DNA from: Bacteroidota bacterium
Lineage (GTDB): Bacteria > Bacteroidota > Rhodothermia > Rhodothermales > JAHQVL01
DNA length: 33,465 nucleotides
Direction of reading: 5' to 3'
Assembly (NCBI GenBank): GCA_039111535.1
Contig: JBCCIM010000052.1
Span: 1-33,465 of the forward strand
The notes below the pieces were generated by a model, which was not told the DNA's origin, ran no database searches, and worked only from the letters and a program-made list of their open reading frames with translations. Shown here in pieces: positions 8,411 to 17,248 of this stretch (its first letter is position 1; each line of letters starts with the position of its first letter). Both the position numbers and the translations under genes were made by a program.

Positions 8411-8432
8411 TATTTAGCCAAATTTCTAAATA
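8411..8432 (-). promoter_or_regulatory. Probable operator of the ArsR/SdpI-like pair
   Basis: TATTTAG (8411-8417) and CTAAATA (8426-8432) are perfect 7-base inverted copies separated by 8 bases, giving a 22-bp site of the size and AT-rich type bound by ArsR dimers. The inner edge is five bases from the ATG of the regulator, so binding would block the promoter or the ribosome binding region. Confidence 0.65.
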
Positions 8433-8442
8433 TCTACGATTT

Positions 8443-8530
8443 GGGTTGGTTAAAGGTTGCAGGTTTAAAGTTAAAGGTATGCTGGTTGGTGGCGCAGTCC
8501 TTAAACCTTGAAACTTTTATCCTTCAACCC
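8443..8530. repeat. Imperfect inverted repeat of AAAGGTT-type elements
   Basis: The left part (8443-8478) repeats variants of GGTTTAAAGTTAAAGG. The right part (8499-8530) carries the complementary type, CCTTAAACCTTGAAAC and CCTTCAACCC. It lies between the divergent regulator and coaA genes. The arms match only in blocks, so a long hairpin would have bulges. Confidence 0.45.
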
Positions 8531-8618
8531 GACCGGTTGAATGTAGCCGGCTAATTCAGCATCTTGTAGCCCTTTTGGTGCTGCGATGGCACTTTTGTGT
8601 TCCTGTTTATGGGTACAG

Positions 8619-9569
8619 ATGCAAAACAACAAACACGCATACTCGCCTTATGTCCGGTTTTCGCGAACCGAATGGGCGCGCTTCAGGAAAGATACGCCAC
8701 AGACGCTTGAAGAAGCAGATCTGCAGCAGCTTCGCGGTATTAATGAACAGATTTCGCTGAAGGAGGTGGCTGATGTATACTTGCCGCTTTCCCGTCTGCT
8801 GAACCTGTATGTTTCAGCTTCCCAGGATTTGCACCAGGCAACGTATCGGTTTCTTGGCGGGCCGGCGGCAAAGGTGCCTTTTATTATTGGGCTGGCTGGT
8901 AGCGTAGCGGTCGGCAAAAGTACAACTGCGCGCATTTTGCAGGCGCTGCTCTCGCGCTGGGCTGATCATGTGAATGTTGCGCTCATCACCACCGACGGCT
9001 TTTTATATCCCAATGCCAGGCTTGCTGACCGCAACTTGATGCGAAGAAAAGGATTTCCCGAAAGCTACGATATCCGCCGGCTGATCAAGTTTGTGGCCGA
9101 CCTCAAAGCTGGCAAACCCTCCGTAAAGGCACCGGTGTACTCACACCTCACGTACGATGTGGTCGAAGGCTCATTTATTGAAGTCAACCAGCCGGATATT
9201 GTGATCATCGAGGGAATCAATGTTTTACAGTCAGGATCGTCGCCGGGGAGCAAGCCTTCCCGGGTGTATCTCTCAGACTTCTTTGATTTTTCGATTTATG
9301 TTGATGCTGACCCGGTGCAAATCGAGCAATGGTTTTTGGATCGATTCCACAAACTGCGCATTACGGCGTTTCAGGATGCCGCGTCCTATTTTCATCGATA
9401 CAGTAAAATGACCGTCGAAGAAGCAGATGATTATGCCCGGGGTGTATGGAATGAAATCAATGCCGTCAATCTCATTGAAAACATTGCCCCTACCCGTGAA
9501 AGGGCTGACCTGATTCTCAGAAAAGGGGACAATCACACCATTGAAGAAGTGCAGTTGCGTAAGCTGTGA
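8619..9569 (+). CDS. coaA: Pantothenate kinase, type I (CoaA)
   Basis: Cytosolic kinase for the first step of coenzyme A synthesis, pantothenate to 4'-phosphopantothenate. From the ATG at 8619 the product is 316 residues, the length of E. coli CoaA, and aligns with it from the N-terminus ([15 protein letters not shown]). An ATG at 8586 would add 11 residues and is less likely. The P-loop GSVAVGKST is at residues 94-102 and is followed by [13 protein letters not shown]. Other conserved blocks are [32 protein letters not shown] and [15 protein letters not shown]. It is followed after 25 bases by the dipeptidase gene and, further on, by a PanF-like transporter, so pantothenate uptake and phosphorylation appear to be grouped. 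CoA feedback inhibition is known for the family. Confidence 0.97.
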   Translation: MQNNKHAYSPYVRFSRTEWARFRKDTPQTLEEADLQQLRGINEQISLKEVADVYLPLSRLLNLYVSASQDLHQATYRFLGGPAAKVPFIIGLAGSVAVGKSTTARILQALLSRWADHVNVALITTDGFLYPNARLADRNLMRRKGFPESYDIRRLIKFVADLKAGKPSVKAPVYSHLTYDVVEGSFIEVNQPDIVIIEGINVLQSGSSPGSKPSRVYLSDFFDFSIYVDADPVQIEQWFLDRFHKLRITAFQDAASYFHRYSKMTVEEADDYARGVWNEINAVNLIENIAPTRERADLILRKGDNHTIEEVQLRKL

Positions 9570-9594
9570 TGCCAACCCGTTAACCGGATAGACC

Positions 9595-10677
9595 ATGCCA
9601 ATTCCCCTTTTTGATGCGCATCTTGACCTGGCGTGGAACGCCGTTTCTTTCAATCGGGATCTGACGCTTGATGTTGAAACCCTCCGGCGGCAAGAGCAGC
9701 ACATGGACGATGAGCCTTCGCGCGGGAAGTGCACAACGAGCCTGCCCGAACTGAAGCGCGCCGGCGTTTTTTGCTGCGTAGCGACCTTGCTGGTACGCGG
9801 CGGTCCGAACCAGGTGTGGCCAACCAGTTTCAAGCGAACAGACCTGAACCATGCCACACCTTCCATCGCCCACGCGGCAGCCCACGGGCAGCTGGCGTAT
9901 TACCGGCTGCTGGAAGCACAAGGACACCTGCGGTTTGTTACCACACAGGAAATGCTGCTACAGGAAGCGCCGGCAGATTGGATGGCGCGTACGCCGGGTA
10001 TTGTGCTGAGCATGGAAGGGGCCGACCCAATCACGCATCCCGATGAGCTGCAGTTGTGGTGGGATGCCGGACTGCGGGCGCTTGGTCCTGTGCATTATGG
10101 GCAAGGACAGTATGCGTTTGGTACTGGCGTTGTTGGTCCGTTCAACAAAAGAGGCCTGGCACTCCTGCGTGAAATGGACCGGCTGGGGATGATCCTCGAT
10201 GTTACACATTTATGTGATGAGAGCATGGCCCAGGCATTTGATCACTTTGACGGGGCAATCCTGGCGAGTCATCACAATTGTCGGACCCTGGTCCCGGGAG
10301 ACCGGCAACTGACCGATGCGCAGATTAAGACGCTGGTATCTCGGGGCGCTGTCATTGGTGCTGCGCTGGATGCCTGGATGCTTTACCCGGGTTGGGAGCG
10401 TGGGGTAACGCAGCCTGATGTTGTTGGGCTTGCTGCTGTTGCGGATCATATCGACCACGTGTGCCAACTGGCCGGCAGCGCTGCGCAAGCCGCCATTGGC
10501 AGTGACCTGGATGGTGGATTTGGATTTGAACAGACGCCGCACGACCTGAAGACCATCGCAGATTTGCAAAAGCTTGCTCCAATACTGTCTGCGCGTGGTT
10601 ATTCAGATGAAGAAATTGCCGGCATCTTTTATGGCAACTGGATGCGGTTCTTTGCACAGGGATTGCCGGCCGGGTAG
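9595..10677 (+). CDS. Membrane-dipeptidase-family (M19) peptidase
   Basis: A 360-residue zinc amidohydrolase of the renal dipeptidase (M19) family, which cleaves dipeptides, often with broad stereospecificity. The metal ligands expected for the family are visible: H9 and D11 (DAHLDLAW), the bridging E141 (LSMEGADPI), H205 (DVTHLCDE) and a histidine in LASHHNCR (226-227). A late IGSDLDGGFG block is also typical. No signal peptide is seen, so it should be cytosolic. It lies 25 bases after coaA and 100 bases before the RidA-like gene. The actual substrate is unknown; a link to pantothenate or beta-alanine-type peptides is only suggested by the neighbours. Confidence 0.92.
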   Translation: MPIPLFDAHLDLAWNAVSFNRDLTLDVETLRRQEQHMDDEPSRGKCTTSLPELKRAGVFCCVATLLVRGGPNQVWPTSFKRTDLNHATPSIAHAAAHGQLAYYRLLEAQGHLRFVTTQEMLLQEAPADWMARTPGIVLSMEGADPITHPDELQLWWDAGLRALGPVHYGQGQYAFGTGVVGPFNKRGLALLREMDRLGMILDVTHLCDESMAQAFDHFDGAILASHHNCRTLVPGDRQLTDAQIKTLVSRGAVIGAALDAWMLYPGWERGVTQPDVVGLAAVADHIDHVCQLAGSAAQAAIGSDLDGGFGFEQTPHDLKTIADLQKLAPILSARGYSDEEIAGIFYGNWMRFFAQGLPAG

Positions 10678-10777
10678 GGGGATTGGTAATTGATCTGCAA
10701 AATCAGGAATTTAGGCCGAGGAGCCGGCCAAGGCTGGTTGAGCTGATTTATTCACCGAAGCCCGAGAAAAGCAAATC

Positions 10778-11239
10778 ATGGGAGCAAGAGAACAGAAACT
10801 AGAGGCACTGGGATTTCCGATTGACGACGTACCAGGAGCCGGTGCAATTTATAAGCCAGTCGTTGTACATGGCAAAACAGTCTATGTGTCTGGTGCCGTA
10901 CCGGTTGTGGATGGCAAGCTTACTGCAAAAGGAAAAGTGCCTTCTGAAGTGAGCATGGAAGCTGCAAAAAGGTCTGCTGCGGTCTGTGCAGCCAATAACC
11001 TGCGGTTTGTTATACAGGCCCTGGGCTCGCTTGATGATATTGCGCGTGTCGTTCGCGTAACGGGTTATGTAAATGCAGATGTCGATTTTGAAGACGCCCA
11101 CCTTGTTATCAATGGCGCCTCGGAATTGCTGCGAGACGTGTTTGGTGATGATGGCGTAGGTGCCCGTTCTGCATTGGGTATGGCGCAACTGCCACTTGGT
11201 GCAAGTACTGAGGTAGAAGTGATCCTCGAACTGAAATAA
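10778..11239 (+). CDS. RidA/YjgF-family protein
   Basis: A 153-residue protein of the RidA/YjgF/YER057c family, which forms trimers. Characterised RidA hydrolyses reactive enamine/imine intermediates, but many subfamilies have other or unknown roles. The family blocks are VYVSGAVPVVDGKL near residues 37-50, VVRVTGYVNADVDFEDAH near 88-105 and the C-terminal GARSALGMAQLPLGASTEVEV. That last block holds the conserved arginine that binds the carboxylate in RidA. It is slightly longer than the usual 125-130 residues, with an extended N-terminus. Six bases separate it from the DUF997 gene, so it is probably co-transcribed with the transporter genes. Confidence 0.92.
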   Translation: MGAREQKLEALGFPIDDVPGAGAIYKPVVVHGKTVYVSGAVPVVDGKLTAKGKVPSEVSMEAAKRSAAVCAANNLRFVIQALGSLDDIARVVRVTGYVNADVDFEDAHLVINGASELLRDVFGDDGVGARSALGMAQLPLGASTEVEVILELK

Positions 11240-11245
11240 GCGCGA

Positions 11246-11515
11246 ATGAAAGTAGAAAAACCTTATAGCAAGGCGTATCTCAACGCCAGGAAAGAGGCCT
11301 GGATAATCCTGTTGGCCTGGTTTGTCTGTCTGATTTGGACGGTCGGCTACGCTGCATTTACAGGGTATGGTGCTGATGGTGCTACGCTTGCCCTTGTCTG
11401 GGGCATGCCGGCGTGGATTGTATGGGGGGTGTTGCTTCCCTGGGTTTGCGCAACTGTGTTCAGTGTGGTGTTTGCGCTGTGGTTTATTGCGGATGATGCA
11501 TTGGATTCAGACTGA
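11246..11515 (+). CDS. DUF997 (YhdT-like) small membrane protein
   Basis: An 89-residue inner-membrane protein with two hydrophobic segments (about residues 17-37 and 48-78) and an acidic C-terminus (IADDALDSD). The pattern ARKEAWIILLAWFVCLIW followed by a PxW segment resembles E. coli YhdT, whose gene lies directly before panF. The same order is seen here, with eight bases between it and the symporter gene. A role as accessory subunit of the symporter is inferred from this conserved pairing. Confidence 0.82.
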   Translation: MKVEKPYSKAYLNARKEAWIILLAWFVCLIWTVGYAAFTGYGADGATLALVWGMPAWIVWGVLLPWVCATVFSVVFALWFIADDALDSD

Positions 11516-11523
11516 CGACAGCC

Positions 11524-13440
11524 ATGGATGCCTCCAATACAGCATTAACAGTATTCCTGCTTTACACGGCCATTGTGTTTGCCCTCGCCTGGTTTGCGCA
11601 CCGGGCGGGTTCAAAAAACGCATTCCTCGGAGAATACTTCCTCGGTAGCCGGGGGATGGGCATGTTGGCACTGGCGCTAACGTTTGGTGCAACCAGTGCT
11701 TCCGCCGGGTCCTTTGCCGGCTTCCCGGCGCTTATCTATGCCCACGGTTGGGTGCTGGCGCTGTGGATTTCCAGTTACATGATCTTTCCGTTGTGTGGCA
11801 TGGGATTACTCGGGAAGCGCCTCAATGAAATTTCCCGAAGAACAGGGGCCATCACGCTCCCCGATGTTTTGCGTGATCGGTTTGAGAGCCGTACCCTCGC
11901 ATTGTTGGGTACGTCGTTGTTGGCTTTGCTGCTCACAGTATATCTCATTCCCCAGTTCAAGCTTGCAGCCATCATTATGGAGACGCTTTTGGCAGATGTG
12001 CCGCGTTTTCAGTTGATGACAGAAGGGCTGCTGGTTTTAACGGGCGGTGTAGTGCCGGGGGGTGAAAGTCCGGAATATTTTCTTTGCCTGCTGCTTTTTG
12101 CTGTTTTGGTGATTTGTTATACCGCGCTGGGTGGGTTTCGGGCTGTTGTGTGGACCGACATGTTGCAGGGCGCGGTAATGCTGGCCGGCGTTTTGGTGAT
12201 GTTGGTTCTGGCGCTTTCTCAGGTTGGGGGGATGAAAAAGGCCACTCAATACCTGGCTGAAATGGAGCCACCAAAATTGGGCGAGGTAGTATTCCAGCGC
12301 GCAGAAGCTGACCCTGTCGCCCTGCGTCTCGCAACAGATACCTGGTTCTTGTTACCTGATGACGCAAATGGCGGGTCTCGTGTTTTTCGGATCAACCAGC
12401 CGGCGTTTATACCATCGGGTGATCTGCGTTCTGAACCTGTGCCGGTAGTAGAAGTGATGTCAGCTGCGGAAAAGCGGCGCATTCTTGCGCTGCCTGGGGA
12501 AATAGAAGAGAACTTGCCGGTAGGTGTGCTGCCCATTATGCAACAACTGACACCTTATGCAAGCGGTGCTGGAGAAGCAGGTGTGTATCTGACTGCGCCG
12601 GGGCCAAGTCCTACGGATGAAGCGGGTTTTCTGCCCATAGGGTTGGCGGTTTCCTTTTTCGTTTTCTGGGCGCTCTCCGGCACCGGTCAGCCTGGCAATA
12701 TGGTGCGGTTGATGGCTTTCGACAATGCACGGACCCTCAAACGCGCAATCGCTTCGCTCTCCGTGTATTTTACGCTGATCTATGTGCCGCTGGTCATCAT
12801 CTTTGTGTGCGCGCGCATCCTTGTGCCCGGATTAGATCAGACACCCGATCGGATTATGCCGGTGATGGCATTTACCCTGACAGGCAATGCCGGCGTGCCC
12901 TGGCTAGCAGGACTAATCATTGCCGCACCGTTTGCCGCTGCGATGTCTACCGTTGACAGTTTTATGCTGATGATTTCTTCGTCGGTTGTGCGAGACATCT
13001 ACCAAAAAGAAATCAACCCCGACGCACAGATGCGACGAATAAAGTGGTTGAGCTATGGGTGTACCATATTTATCGGTGTGCTTGCAACGCTTGGTGCGGT
13101 TAAGCCGCCGCAGTTTCTGCAGTATATTATTGTCTTTAGTGGTGGTGCGCTGGCAGCTGCCTTTCTGGGGCCAGTGGCGCTCGGGTTGTATTGGCCCCGT
13201 TTTACGAGTCAGGGGGCGATCGCGTCTATGCTTGCCGGCTTTTTTACCTATCTTGGCTTCTATATTGCCGGTTTTGTACTCTATGGCGGAACGGCGCCGT
13301 ACAGGCTGCTGGGGCTCGATCCCCTCATTTGGGGATTTGCAGCATCTCTATTGTTTGCAGTGGGTATAACCCTGCTAACACCGCCGCCGCCGGAACACAT
13401 TGTACATCGATTTTTTTATAAATCTGGCGAAGAGGCGTGA
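11524..13440 (+). CDS. Sodium:solute symporter family protein, PanF-like
   Basis: A polytopic SSS-family transporter of 638 residues, predicted to couple solute uptake to sodium entry. The start EYFLGSRGMGMLALALTFGA, the ALGGFRAVVWTDMLQGAVML helix and the sodium-site-type helix APFAAAMSTVDSFMLMISSSVVRDIY resemble E. coli PanF. The pairing with a YhdT-like gene and the nearby coaA favour pantothenate as substrate; this is inference, and other SSS substrates remain possible. About 130 residues (240-368) between two helices are largely hydrophilic, where PanF (483 residues) has a much shorter loop. It ends the gene cluster. No clear terminator follows. Confidence 0.88.
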   Translation: MDASNTALTVFLLYTAIVFALAWFAHRAGSKNAFLGEYFLGSRGMGMLALALTFGATSASAGSFAGFPALIYAHGWVLALWISSYMIFPLCGMGLLGKRLNEISRRTGAITLPDVLRDRFESRTLALLGTSLLALLLTVYLIPQFKLAAIIMETLLADVPRFQLMTEGLLVLTGGVVPGGESPEYFLCLLLFAVLVICYTALGGFRAVVWTDMLQGAVMLAGVLVMLVLALSQVGGMKKATQYLAEMEPPKLGEVVFQRAEADPVALRLATDTWFLLPDDANGGSRVFRINQPAFIPSGDLRSEPVPVVEVMSAAEKRRILALPGEIEENLPVGVLPIMQQLTPYASGAGEAGVYLTAPGPSPTDEAGFLPIGLAVSFFVFWALSGTGQPGNMVRLMAFDNARTLKRAIASLSVYFTLIYVPLVIIFVCARILVPGLDQTPDRIMPVMAFTLTGNAGVPWLAGLIIAAPFAAAMSTVDSFMLMISSSVVRDIYQKEINPDAQMRRIKWLSYGCTIFIGVLATLGAVKPPQFLQYIIVFSGGALAAAFLGPVALGLYWPRFTSQGAIASMLAGFFTYLGFYIAGFVLYGGTAPYRLLGLDPLIWGFAASLLFAVGITLLTPPPPEHIVHRFFYKSGEEA

Positions 13441-13549
13441 TAAAAAGTCTATTTTTCGCGTAATTGTGCCTGGATTATTCTGATCATACAAGTATTTACA
13501 CCCCACTGGCGCAGTGTGTTTTTGGGTCTTGTGTACATAAATTTCAACG

Positions 13550-14230
13550 ATGAATCAACGCAAAAAACCATATTTACGCTGGCAAAGCATTCGTATGACA
13601 GCGTGCGTATTGGTGTTGCTATTGGTGACCAGTAGCTGTACCGAGCGGCAAACGCAGTATGACATGCTTGCGTCGCGCTTTACGGTAGCAGCCGAGAAAC
13701 TGGAAACACAGCGTTCCCGAACCCTGGAAGCACTCCAGGCTGCATCCGAAGCGCAGGTGATTGCAGTCACGCAGGAAGAATTTGACTTCAAGAGCGAAGA
13801 GACGCTGGCTTTTGTCCTGCGGTGGGAAACTGCCGGCTCTGAAGTATCCCAATTGCGCCGCGATGTGCAAGTCACTGTTTCCAGTTGCTATGAAATGCTG
13901 GACGGATTGCGTTTACGCGCAGAGGCGATCAACGACCAGGAAATCCGGACACGAACGGTTAATTATGTAGACCAGCGACTGGCTGAGTTTGAAACGGCCG
14001 TTGGGCAAACAGAATCTGCCATCACCACGATGGAAAATGCCATGCGTTTGGGCAACGACATTATCGAGTCCCTGCGCATTGTAGGTACAGCAAACCTGGT
14101 GCGACAGAAAATCGGGGAATTGGAAACGAAGCAGCAAGAAGCAATATCGAGTTTCCCCGACGTCGACTCGATCATTCAGGAGGGCCGTAAATTCCTGAAC
14201 ATTGAATTTGGCGAAGAGCTTTTCATTTAA
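13550..14230 (+). CDS. Putative lipoprotein with coiled-coil domain, unknown function
   Basis: A 226-residue predicted lipoprotein. The signal segment MTACVLVLLLVTSSC ends in a lipobox-like cysteine at residue 30, or residue 15 if the ATG at 13595 is the start. The mature part is nearly all charged, helix-forming sequence (for example AAEKLETQRSRTLEALQAAS and QRLAEFETAVGQTESAI) and should form a long coiled coil or helical bundle. The layout recalls DUF2959-type lipoproteins, but no diagnostic motif was recognised. It starts 109 bases after the symporter gene and may have its own promoter. Confidence 0.8.
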   Translation: MNQRKKPYLRWQSIRMTACVLVLLLVTSSCTERQTQYDMLASRFTVAAEKLETQRSRTLEALQAASEAQVIAVTQEEFDFKSEETLAFVLRWETAGSEVSQLRRDVQVTVSSCYEMLDGLRLRAEAINDQEIRTRTVNYVDQRLAEFETAVGQTESAITTMENAMRLGNDIIESLRIVGTANLVRQKIGELETKQQEAISSFPDVDSIIQEGRKFLNIEFGEELFI

Positions 14231-14568
14231 TCCTGTTTTTATTTCTTCCTACAGGCACAAACCCCAAAAGCGCTTATATTGATTGCTTTTTCTTAATACT
14301 TACCGATTGTGTGCGGTATTATATTAGCAGATACTAAATTTGCAAGGAAGCTTGCGGGCTGATTCTGCTTCTCGAGCCTCTTTGAAAATGCTGTATTTCA
14401 GCGCACCGATGCATCCTGCATCATCGACCAGTCACCCTGTTGTGCACTTCTCTCTTGTACTGGTCACTTGCCGGCAAACACGTTCCGTTGCATGAGGCGA
14501 AGGGTAAATAGTGAGGTTTTTGTAGCCGGCAGGACACTTCTTTCTCAATTTGTATCTGTAGACTAATC
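14231..14568. other. Intergenic gap, 338 bases
   Basis: No gene, RNA or terminator was recognised. GACCAGT near 14427 and ACTGGTC near 14458 form a 7-base inverted repeat over a 25-base spacer. Two copies of the hexamer GCCGGC occur (14470-14475 and 14525-14530). Confidence 0.4.
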
Positions 14569-15528
14569 ATGCAAGCAAGCCACCTTGCCGGTATCGGCAC
14601 CCTGTTGTTTTTTGCGTTCACGGTTTGGGGAGATTACAATTTCTCCCCCGATACACCGCTTAATGGAACGCCTAACTCTATTCGTTTTGAAGGCCTGGAA
14701 AGGTCGTATACCCTGTTCGAACCTTCTGGTACCTACGAAAAATCTTCCTTCCCGCTCATTATTGTTTTGCACGGCGGTGGGAGCACGGCGAAGGGCATGG
14801 TGCGGTTAACACAGGGGAGATTTAACAATATTGCCGAGCGCGAAGGAGCCTATGTTGTGTATCCCGAAGGCGTTCGCCGGCACTGGAATGAAGGCCGTGA
14901 TTTACCCCTTTCGTATGCACATCGCGCCAATGTAAATGATGTTGGTTTTATCGAAACCTTGGTCAATAAGCTGGTTGCCGAGTACCCTGTAAATCCCAAC
15001 CAGGTTTTTGTAACAGGGATGTCTGATGGCGGGTTAATGGCATACCGTTTGGCCTGCGCGCGTCCCGATTTGTTTGCAGCCATTGCGCCGGTAAATGCCT
15101 CGATTCCGGAAGACCTGATGGAATCTTGCCGTGCTGCCGCAGGAACGGGACTTATGGTTGTAAATGGTACAGCTGATCCCCATATGCCTTATGACGGGGG
15201 GACCATCTCGGTGTTTGGCGTTGAGCGCGGTGAAGTCCTCTCAACGCGGGCTACAGTAGACCACTGGCTTGGCATAAATGGATGCCCAGCCCATTCCAGA
15301 AAAAAGATGTTACCTGATTTGTCGCGCCGGGATGAGACTACGGTGACGCGTTACGCATACTCTGGATGTCAGTCGGGCGTAAATGTGGCATTGTACCGCG
15401 TAGAGGGGGGCGGACACACATGGCCGGGTGGCCGGCAGTATTTACGCGAAGACCGGATTGGCAGAACATCTCGGGATATCAATGCCTGCGATGAAATCTG
15501 GAACTTCTTTTCGCACTTCCAGGGATAA
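14569..15528 (+). CDS. PHB-depolymerase/LpqC-type secreted esterase (alpha/beta hydrolase)
   Basis: A 319-residue serine esterase of the polyhydroxybutyrate-depolymerase/feruloyl-esterase-like family (COG3509 type). A short signal peptide (MQASHLAGIGTLLFFAFTVWG) suggests export. The oxyanion block LIIVLHGGGSTAKG precedes the nucleophile elbow GMSDGGLMAYRLAC with S152. The acid is probably D203 (NGTADPHMPYDGG) and the base H283 (GGGHTWPGG). The blocks YPEGVRRHWNEGR and VGFIETLV are typical. The true substrate cannot be told from sequence; acetylated polysaccharide, feruloyl esters or short polyesters are possible. It is convergent with hemW, with 32 bases between the stops. Confidence 0.88.
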   Translation: MQASHLAGIGTLLFFAFTVWGDYNFSPDTPLNGTPNSIRFEGLERSYTLFEPSGTYEKSSFPLIIVLHGGGSTAKGMVRLTQGRFNNIAEREGAYVVYPEGVRRHWNEGRDLPLSYAHRANVNDVGFIETLVNKLVAEYPVNPNQVFVTGMSDGGLMAYRLACARPDLFAAIAPVNASIPEDLMESCRAAAGTGLMVVNGTADPHMPYDGGTISVFGVERGEVLSTRATVDHWLGINGCPAHSRKKMLPDLSRRDETTVTRYAYSGCQSGVNVALYRVEGGGHTWPGGRQYLREDRIGRTSRDINACDEIWNFFSHFQG

Positions 15529-15560
15529 AGCTTATCGACCAATAGCTACCACGCCGGCTG

Positions 15561-16730
15561 CTAACCTTGCGTAACCGTATGCTGCTCTACTGCCGCCAAT
15601 AGTTTGGAGGTGATGGTATCACAGATGAGCAATCCGCGGTCAGTCAGTGAAAAAACGTGCTTGTCCGAAATGCGCGCGAGTCCTTCTTGCACGAGTTGAT
15701 CGAGCACGGTTTGAGGAAGTCTGGCGCTGTATTTAGAGGCAAGACGTTTGAGGTCGAGTCCGTCCTGGGTTCTCAGACGGAGCATGATGAATTCGCTGGC
15801 AAGTTCGGCGGGGCTTACTTCTTCTTTAAAGGACAGTGGCGGGGCGCCTTCTCCATCCCAGTCAAGATACTTTTTCAGGCTGCGTACGATACCCCATCGC
15901 TGCGCCGGCGCAGCCGCATGCTGCCAGAAGGCATGCGCTGACGGGCCCACGCCGAGGTAATTGGTGTGTTGCCAGTACAACTGATTGTGCCCAGATCTGA
16001 AGCCGGATCTGGCAAAGCTGGACACTTCGTAGTGTGCGTATCCTGCATCGCGCATGAAGGCCATGGTGTACTGGTAGCGGGCGGCAAACGCATCTTCATG
16101 CAACACCGACTCAGTGCCGGCGGCCACGCGTTTGTGCAAAGGCGTACCGGGCTCGACAGTGAGACCGTATGTTGACAAGTGAGGGATCTCCAGCTCAACC
16201 ATCCGTTTTAGGTTCTGCTCCCATGCGTCGCTGTCTTGGCGGGGCAACCCAAAAATCAAATCAGCGGAGAAGTTCTGGAATCCTGCGGCGCGCGCAGTTG
16301 AAACAATGTTGTGGGCTTGCGTAGCGTTGTGGGCGCGATTCATCCATTGCAGATCTGCATCTACAAATGACTGAATACCAATGGATAGCCGGTTGATGCC
16401 CGTCTGCCGCAAGTCTGTCAGGTAAGCCAGGTCTACGTCATCCGGGTTAATTTCAAACGTTCGTTCGTGTACAGCTGAAGTATCAAAGCTGCTTGCGATG
16501 ATGTCGAGTAACTCGGCAACCACAGGGACGGGCAGCAAAGAAGGGGTGCCGCCGCCGAAATAAATGGTCTCGAGCGGGTGGTTGGGGCCAAAAAAAGTGC
16601 CCCAATATGCAATCTCCTGTTTCAGGCGGGTTGTAAATGCCTCAAGGCGCGAGGTAGCCGTCACAAAATAGAAGTCGCAGTAGACACATCGCTGTTTGCA
16701 AAACGGGATATGTAGGTAAAGCCCGGCCAC
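15561..16730 (-). CDS. hemW: HemW-type radical SAM heme chaperone (HemN-like)
   Basis: A 389-residue radical SAM protein. HemW binds heme and delivers it to respiratory proteins, and is often annotated as oxygen-independent coproporphyrinogen III oxidase. The iron-sulfur motif C11-x3-C15-x2-C18 (IPFCKQRCVYCDF) lies right at the N-terminus, as in HemW. It is followed by GGGTPSLL, RLSIGIQSF and FSADLIFGLPRQ. The C-terminal HemN_C-like part ends with HVFSLTDRGLLICD. HemN has a longer N-terminus before the cluster, so HemW is preferred. No heme gene is adjacent; it is convergent with the esterase gene. Confidence 0.93.
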   Translation of the reverse strand: MAGLYLHIPFCKQRCVYCDFYFVTATSRLEAFTTRLKQEIAYWGTFFGPNHPLETIYFGGGTPSLLPVPVVAELLDIIASSFDTSAVHERTFEINPDDVDLAYLTDLRQTGINRLSIGIQSFVDADLQWMNRAHNATQAHNIVSTARAAGFQNFSADLIFGLPRQDSDAWEQNLKRMVELEIPHLSTYGLTVEPGTPLHKRVAAGTESVLHEDAFAARYQYTMAFMRDAGYAHYEVSSFARSGFRSGHNQLYWQHTNYLGVGPSAHAFWQHAAAPAQRWGIVRSLKKYLDWDGEGAPPLSFKEEVSPAELASEFIMLRLRTQDGLDLKRLASKYSARLPQTVLDQLVQEGLARISDKHVFSLTDRGLLICDTITSKLLAAVEQHTVTQG

Positions 16731-16925
16731 AGGATGCTATGCGTTGGAAATGATTAGATCGGGTACAGAATGCCAAATGCGGACTGCATTGGACCCTGTA
16801 TTTATACAAAAGATGCGCAAAGCAATGAGAAAGTGAACCTCATGCCACGAGATCCCGGATTTATCCTGCCATCAACGAAGCGGTGACGGGTGAGGTGAAT
16901 TTCAAACCTGGGAGCAATTACCTTT

Positions 16926-16974
16926 CATTCGGCATTCGGCATTCGGCATTCGGCATTCGGCATTCGGCATTCGG
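16926..16974. repeat. Tandem repeat, seven copies of CATTCGG
   Basis: Seven perfect head-to-tail copies of the 7-base unit CATTCGG, followed by a partial CA. The array is intergenic, about 195 bases upstream of hemW and 325 bases upstream of the 17299 gene. Perfect copies suggest recent expansion by replication slippage. Confidence 0.95.
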
Positions 16975-17248
16975 CACCCAGAATGCATCTTTCTTGGAAA
17001 GCTCCCGTTAAACCGAAGATTGATGCTAAAAAAATCCCACCTGGATTGGCCGGCTACCGCATCTCATCCACGAAATGCAAGCTGGTCGTGAAAGGCAATC
17101 AATCCGACCCCTTCAGTTGAATCTCACCGTTTTTGTGGAGAATTCTGCACAAACCGCACTGGTCACAACTTGTTGTAGCATCGTCTCAATTTGGGGAGAA
17201 ATCAGGGATTGCATGTCAGTGCTAGGTTTAGAACAATAAATTAACCTG

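Noticed and set aside
16926..16974. CRISPR-like array
   Set aside because: The unit is 7 bases with no spacers, so it is a simple tandem repeat.
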